A stretch of DNA of 16,783 bases, from positions 1-16,783 of the forward strand of contig JBILMQ010000048.1 of the NCBI GenBank assembly GCA_044375455.1. The letters are read 5' to 3'. Below, one piece after another: positions 14,593 through 16,783 of this stretch (positions are counted from its first letter, which is position 1; the number at the start of each line of letters is the position of its first letter). The notes beneath the pieces are model-generated. The model saw only the letters and a program-made list of their open reading frames with translations, made no database searches and was not told where the DNA came from. The position numbers and the translations under genes are program-made. This DNA is from JBEIHX01 sp044375455. GTDB taxonomy: Bacteria; Pseudomonadota; Alphaproteobacteria; Caulobacterales; Aquidulcibacteraceae.

Positions 14593-15383
14593 CAGTGCAG
14601 CCCGGCTGGCGCAGCGGCGCGCGTGAACAGACGAAAAAAGGCTTCGGTGGTGCGTTTCGCGGCGGTTTGCCGATCGATGCCGCTCAGTGCGGCGAAAGCG
14701 TCGAGCACATGGATGACAAAGGCCGGCTCATTGCGTCGGCCGCGATGGGGGACCGGTGCGAGATAGGGGCAATCCGTCTCGACAATGACGCGGTCTTGCG
14801 GCATCGCGCGCGCCACAGCGCGCACGTCCTCAGCGGCTTTGAAGGTCAGGATCCCGGATACCGAAAAATAGGCCCCGAGGGCGGCGGCGCGTCGGGCAAG
14901 AGAGGCGCCGCCGGTATAGCAGTGCAGCAGCATGGCGAAGGCGCCACGGCTATGCTCCTCCTCCAGGATGTCGCCCGTCAGGTCGTCGGCGCCGCGCGTG
15001 TGAATGATGATCGGCAAACCGGTGACGCGCGCTGCAGCGATGTGGGCTCGAAAAGAGGCGATCTGGCTGTCGAGGTCCGAGTATCCATAGTGCTGGTCGA
15101 GTCCAGTTTCGCCAATGCCGATCACCTTGGGATCGGCGGCGAGATCAATCAGCGTCTGGGCCGCGAGGTCAGGATAATCTTTTGCGTGATGCGGATGTAC
15201 GCCGACGCTCGCCCAGATCGATGGTTTGCGCGCAGCGATGGCGCGCACAGCATCGAAACGGTCGAGCCGATCGCAGATGGCGAGCAGGCCGATAACGTTG
15301 GCCGCCTCGGCGCGCGCGAGAACGGCGTCAAGATCATCCTGGAACTGAGGACCATGCAGATTGACGTGGCTGTCAATGATCAT
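14592..15383 (-). CDS. tatD: TatD-family metal-dependent hydrolase
   Basis: A 263-residue TIM-barrel hydrolase; family members are DNases, notably 3'-5' exonucleases acting on damaged or single-stranded DNA. Visible motifs are the N-terminal DSHVNLH (4-10), GVHPHHA (61-67), GETGLD (91-96, Glu92), IIIHTR (125-130, His128), HCYTGG (154-159) and ETDCPYLAPVPHRGRRNEP (202-220, Asp204). The first metal motif, usually HxH (DSHCH), is H6-V-N8 here, with an extra His at 10. The open frame extends 42 codons into holB. ATG at 15383 is chosen because the barrel starts there and it forms an ATGA junction with the holB stop. It lies directly between holB and the MBL gene; metG, which often sits after holB in Alphaproteobacteria, is absent. 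Confidence 0.92.
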   Translation of the reverse strand: MIIDSHVNLHGPQFQDDLDAVLARAEAANVIGLLAICDRLDRFDAVRAIAARKPSIWASVGVHPHHAKDYPDLAAQTLIDLAADPKVIGIGETGLDQHYGYSDLDSQIASFRAHIAAARVTGLPIIIHTRGADDLTGDILEEEHSRGAFAMLLHCYTGGASLARRAAALGAYFSVSGILTFKAAEDVRAVARAMPQDRVIVETDCPYLAPVPHRGRRNEPAFVIHVLDAFAALSGIDRQTAAKRTTEAFFRLFTRAAAPAGLH

Positions 15384-16456
15384 GCGCGTGCGCTCCGGTT
15401 CGCCCGGCCGATTGCCTCGAACGCGGCGTAGACAGCTGCGGTGCGATCCATGGTGAGCGCATCCGTTTCCTGCTCGATCGCTGAGACCTCGGCAAATGCC
15501 TGCGCCCACGCTTTCGGCGCGGCCGTCGCCGCCCTGGCGAGACCCTTGGCCTCCTCCTCCACCCGGGGCGTGAGATCAAGTCCGGCTGAGGCCTTCATAG
15601 CGCGTGCGAGCCAATCCCGCAAAAAATGGAAGGTCAGATGAAAGCGGGTCTCCTCCCCTCTTTTGCCAGCCTCTGATGCGATCCTGCGCACCGTGGGCAA
15701 GCCAGGCCTGTCGACGGCAAGGCTTGAGACGAGCTCACGGTAAAGCGCAGCGCCGCCGCACGCCGCGAGCGACAGGGCTTGGCCGATGGCGCCGGCGGAC
15801 AGATCGGCCAGCAGACGGGCGTCGGGCGGATCAAGATCCGTGCGGGCGCGGATCGCCTTGATGGCGGCATCGGGGTCGAGGGGGGCGAGCCGCAGCACGC
15901 TGCAGCGCGAGCGAATGGTGGCGAGGAGCGCGCCCGGTGCGTGCGCCAGCAGAATCATCACGCCGCGCGGCGGCGGCTCCTCCAGGGTCTTCAGAAGCGC
16001 ATTGGCGGCGTTGCGGTTGAGGTCGTCGCCGGTGTCCACGATGGCCACGCGCGCGCCCCCTTCCCCTGCAGTGAGCGCGAAGAACTCGCCAAGCCGGCGC
16101 GCTTCGTCGACCGGGATGTCGGCCTTGGCTTTGCCCGTCTTGTCGTCCCAGGGCCGGCGCAGGATCCGCAGATCGGCATGGCCGAGCGCGGCGATGCGGC
16201 GGGCGACGGGATCTTCCGGCGAGACAGCGAGGGTGTGCGGCGAGAGCCGTTCGCCGCCCAGCAGCACGCGCGCCATGCGATAGGCGAAGGTGGCTTTGCC
16301 GACGCCTTTGGGCCCCGTGATCAGCCAGGCATGGTGAAGCCGCCCCTGCGCCATTGCCGAGGCGACGGCCCGTTCCGCTGACTCATGACCGATCAGATCA
16401 TAGGTTTCGCGCGGATGGGCCAGGCCAGGGGCCCGGTCGGTTTCGTGCTCGCTCAT
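15380..16456 (-). CDS. holB: DNA polymerase III subunit delta' (clamp loader)
   Basis: A 358-residue clamp-loader subunit of the replicative polymerase. The AAA+ domain has YDLIGHESAERAV (19-31), a P-loop GPKGVGKATFAYRMARVLL (48-66), a Walker-B-like VAIVDTGDDLNRNAANALLKTLEEPP (137-162, divided here by a normal sensor region) and the SRC motif in TIRSRCSVLRL (180-190). The cysteine zinc module found in many delta' and gamma/tau proteins is not visible between the P-loop and Walker B. The P-loop is intact, unlike E. coli delta', so nucleotide binding may be retained. The start ATG overlaps the tmk stop (ATGA) and the end overlaps tatD (ATGA). The tmk-holB-tatD order is widely conserved. Confidence 0.93.
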   Translation of the reverse strand: MSEHETDRAPGLAHPRETYDLIGHESAERAVASAMAQGRLHHAWLITGPKGVGKATFAYRMARVLLGGERLSPHTLAVSPEDPVARRIAALGHADLRILRRPWDDKTGKAKADIPVDEARRLGEFFALTAGEGGARVAIVDTGDDLNRNAANALLKTLEEPPPRGVMILLAHAPGALLATIRSRCSVLRLAPLDPDAAIKAIRARTDLDPPDARLLADLSAGAIGQALSLAACGGAALYRELVSSLAVDRPGLPTVRRIASEAGKRGEETRFHLTFHFLRDWLARAMKASAGLDLTPRVEEEAKGLARAATAAPKAWAQAFAEVSAIEQETDALTMDRTAAVYAAFEAIGRANRSARA

Positions 16457-16783
16457 ACGGGCGCGCCGAGTCCAAAGCGGTGCGCCAGCGCGTCACTGGC
16501 CGCCTCCACGAGGCCTTGCGGCGTCAGCATGCCGTCGAGGACCACGCAGCGGCGAGGGTCTTTGCCGGCGATGTCCAGAAAGGCTGCGCGGATTGCGTCA
16601 TGCACGGCGAGGCCGGCGCGATCATACCGCGTGGTCTCGCCGCGCCGGGCTGCGGTGCGTTTAAGACCCTCGCGCGGGTCGAGATCGACAATGAAAGTCA
16701 GATCCGGTCGGGTGTCGCCCACGACCACCCGATCGAGCGCCTCGATGTCGGCAAGCGGCACGCCATGAAGATAGCCCTGATAC
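16453..16783 (-). CDS. tmk: Thymidylate kinase, C-terminal part (5' end outside window)
   Basis: This frame is open to the right edge and gives about 109 residues. The GTG at 16761 is internal, because the family motif YQGYLHG lies before it and continues to the edge. Thymidylate kinase phosphorylates dTMP to dTDP. Visible family features are the thymidine-binding YQG with a following helix (PLADIEALDRVVV), the strand PDLTFIVDLDPREGLKR and the lid region RRGETTRYDRAGLAVHDAIRAAFLDIA. C-terminal strands follow (RCVVLDGMLTPQGLVEAASDAL). The P-loop and the DRY motif would be outside the window. Its stop overlaps the start of holB (ATGA). Confidence 0.9.
   Translation of the reverse strand, partial: YQGYLHGVPLADIEALDRVVVGDTRPDLTFIVDLDPREGLKRTAARRGETTRYDRAGLAVHDAIRAAFLDIAGKDPRRCVVLDGMLTPQGLVEAASDALAHRFGLGAPV

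Noticed and set aside
1..16783. A defence island, prophage, integrated element or other novel multi-gene system
   Set aside because: Every supported gene belongs to a known core family in a known alphaproteobacterial order; no integrase, transposase, tRNA attachment site or CRISPR repeat was seen.

Overview
This is a GC-rich window of ordinary-looking alphaproteobacterial chromosome. The evidence is the order dusB(nifR3)-ntrB-ntrC-ntrY-ntrX-dat-hfq-hflX-mazG, the fused ispDF gene and the tmk-holB-tatD-MBL cluster, all typical of Alphaproteobacteria. NtrC lacks the sigma54-contact loop, and a possible hfq promoter resembles the Caulobacter consensus. Both would fit a relative of the Caulobacterales or Maricaulales/Hyphomonadaceae, but that finer placement is inference. 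I see no phage, transposon, CRISPR array, tRNA, rRNA or defence island.

Layout. At the left edge is the 3' part of a spermidine-synthase-like gene (+). It converges on, and overlaps by 6 bp, the end of ispDF (-), which makes isoprenoid precursors. A 220-bp divergent region follows. Then comes a rightward block: dusB (tRNA dihydrouridine synthase), ntrB-ntrC (nitrogen two-component system), a 121-bp gap with NtrC-like half-sites, ntrY-ntrX (second nitrogen/redox two-component system), dat (D-amino-acid transaminase), hfq (RNA chaperone) and hflX (ribosome-associated GTPase). mazG (-) converges on hflX. A 655-bp stretch without a convincing gene separates mazG from a tightly overlapping leftward cluster. 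In transcription order that cluster is tmk (cut by the right edge), holB, tatD and an MBL-fold hydrolase.

How the parts fit. The centre is a nitrogen-regulation locus with two sensor kinases (soluble NtrB, membrane NtrY) and two AAA+ response regulators. Both regulators lack the GAFTGA loop needed for sigma54 activation, so the locus probably acts through sigma70-type polymerase or by repression. Most neighbouring genes overlap by 1-4 nt (ATGA or TGATG junctions), which suggests translational coupling. The hfq/hflX junction appears to use a CTG start.

I did not find a new multi-gene system. The points most worth a second look are the two GAFTGA-less regulators, the paired inverted repeats between ntrC and ntrY, the probable CTG start of hflX, and the palindromes and hairpin in the 655-bp gap.
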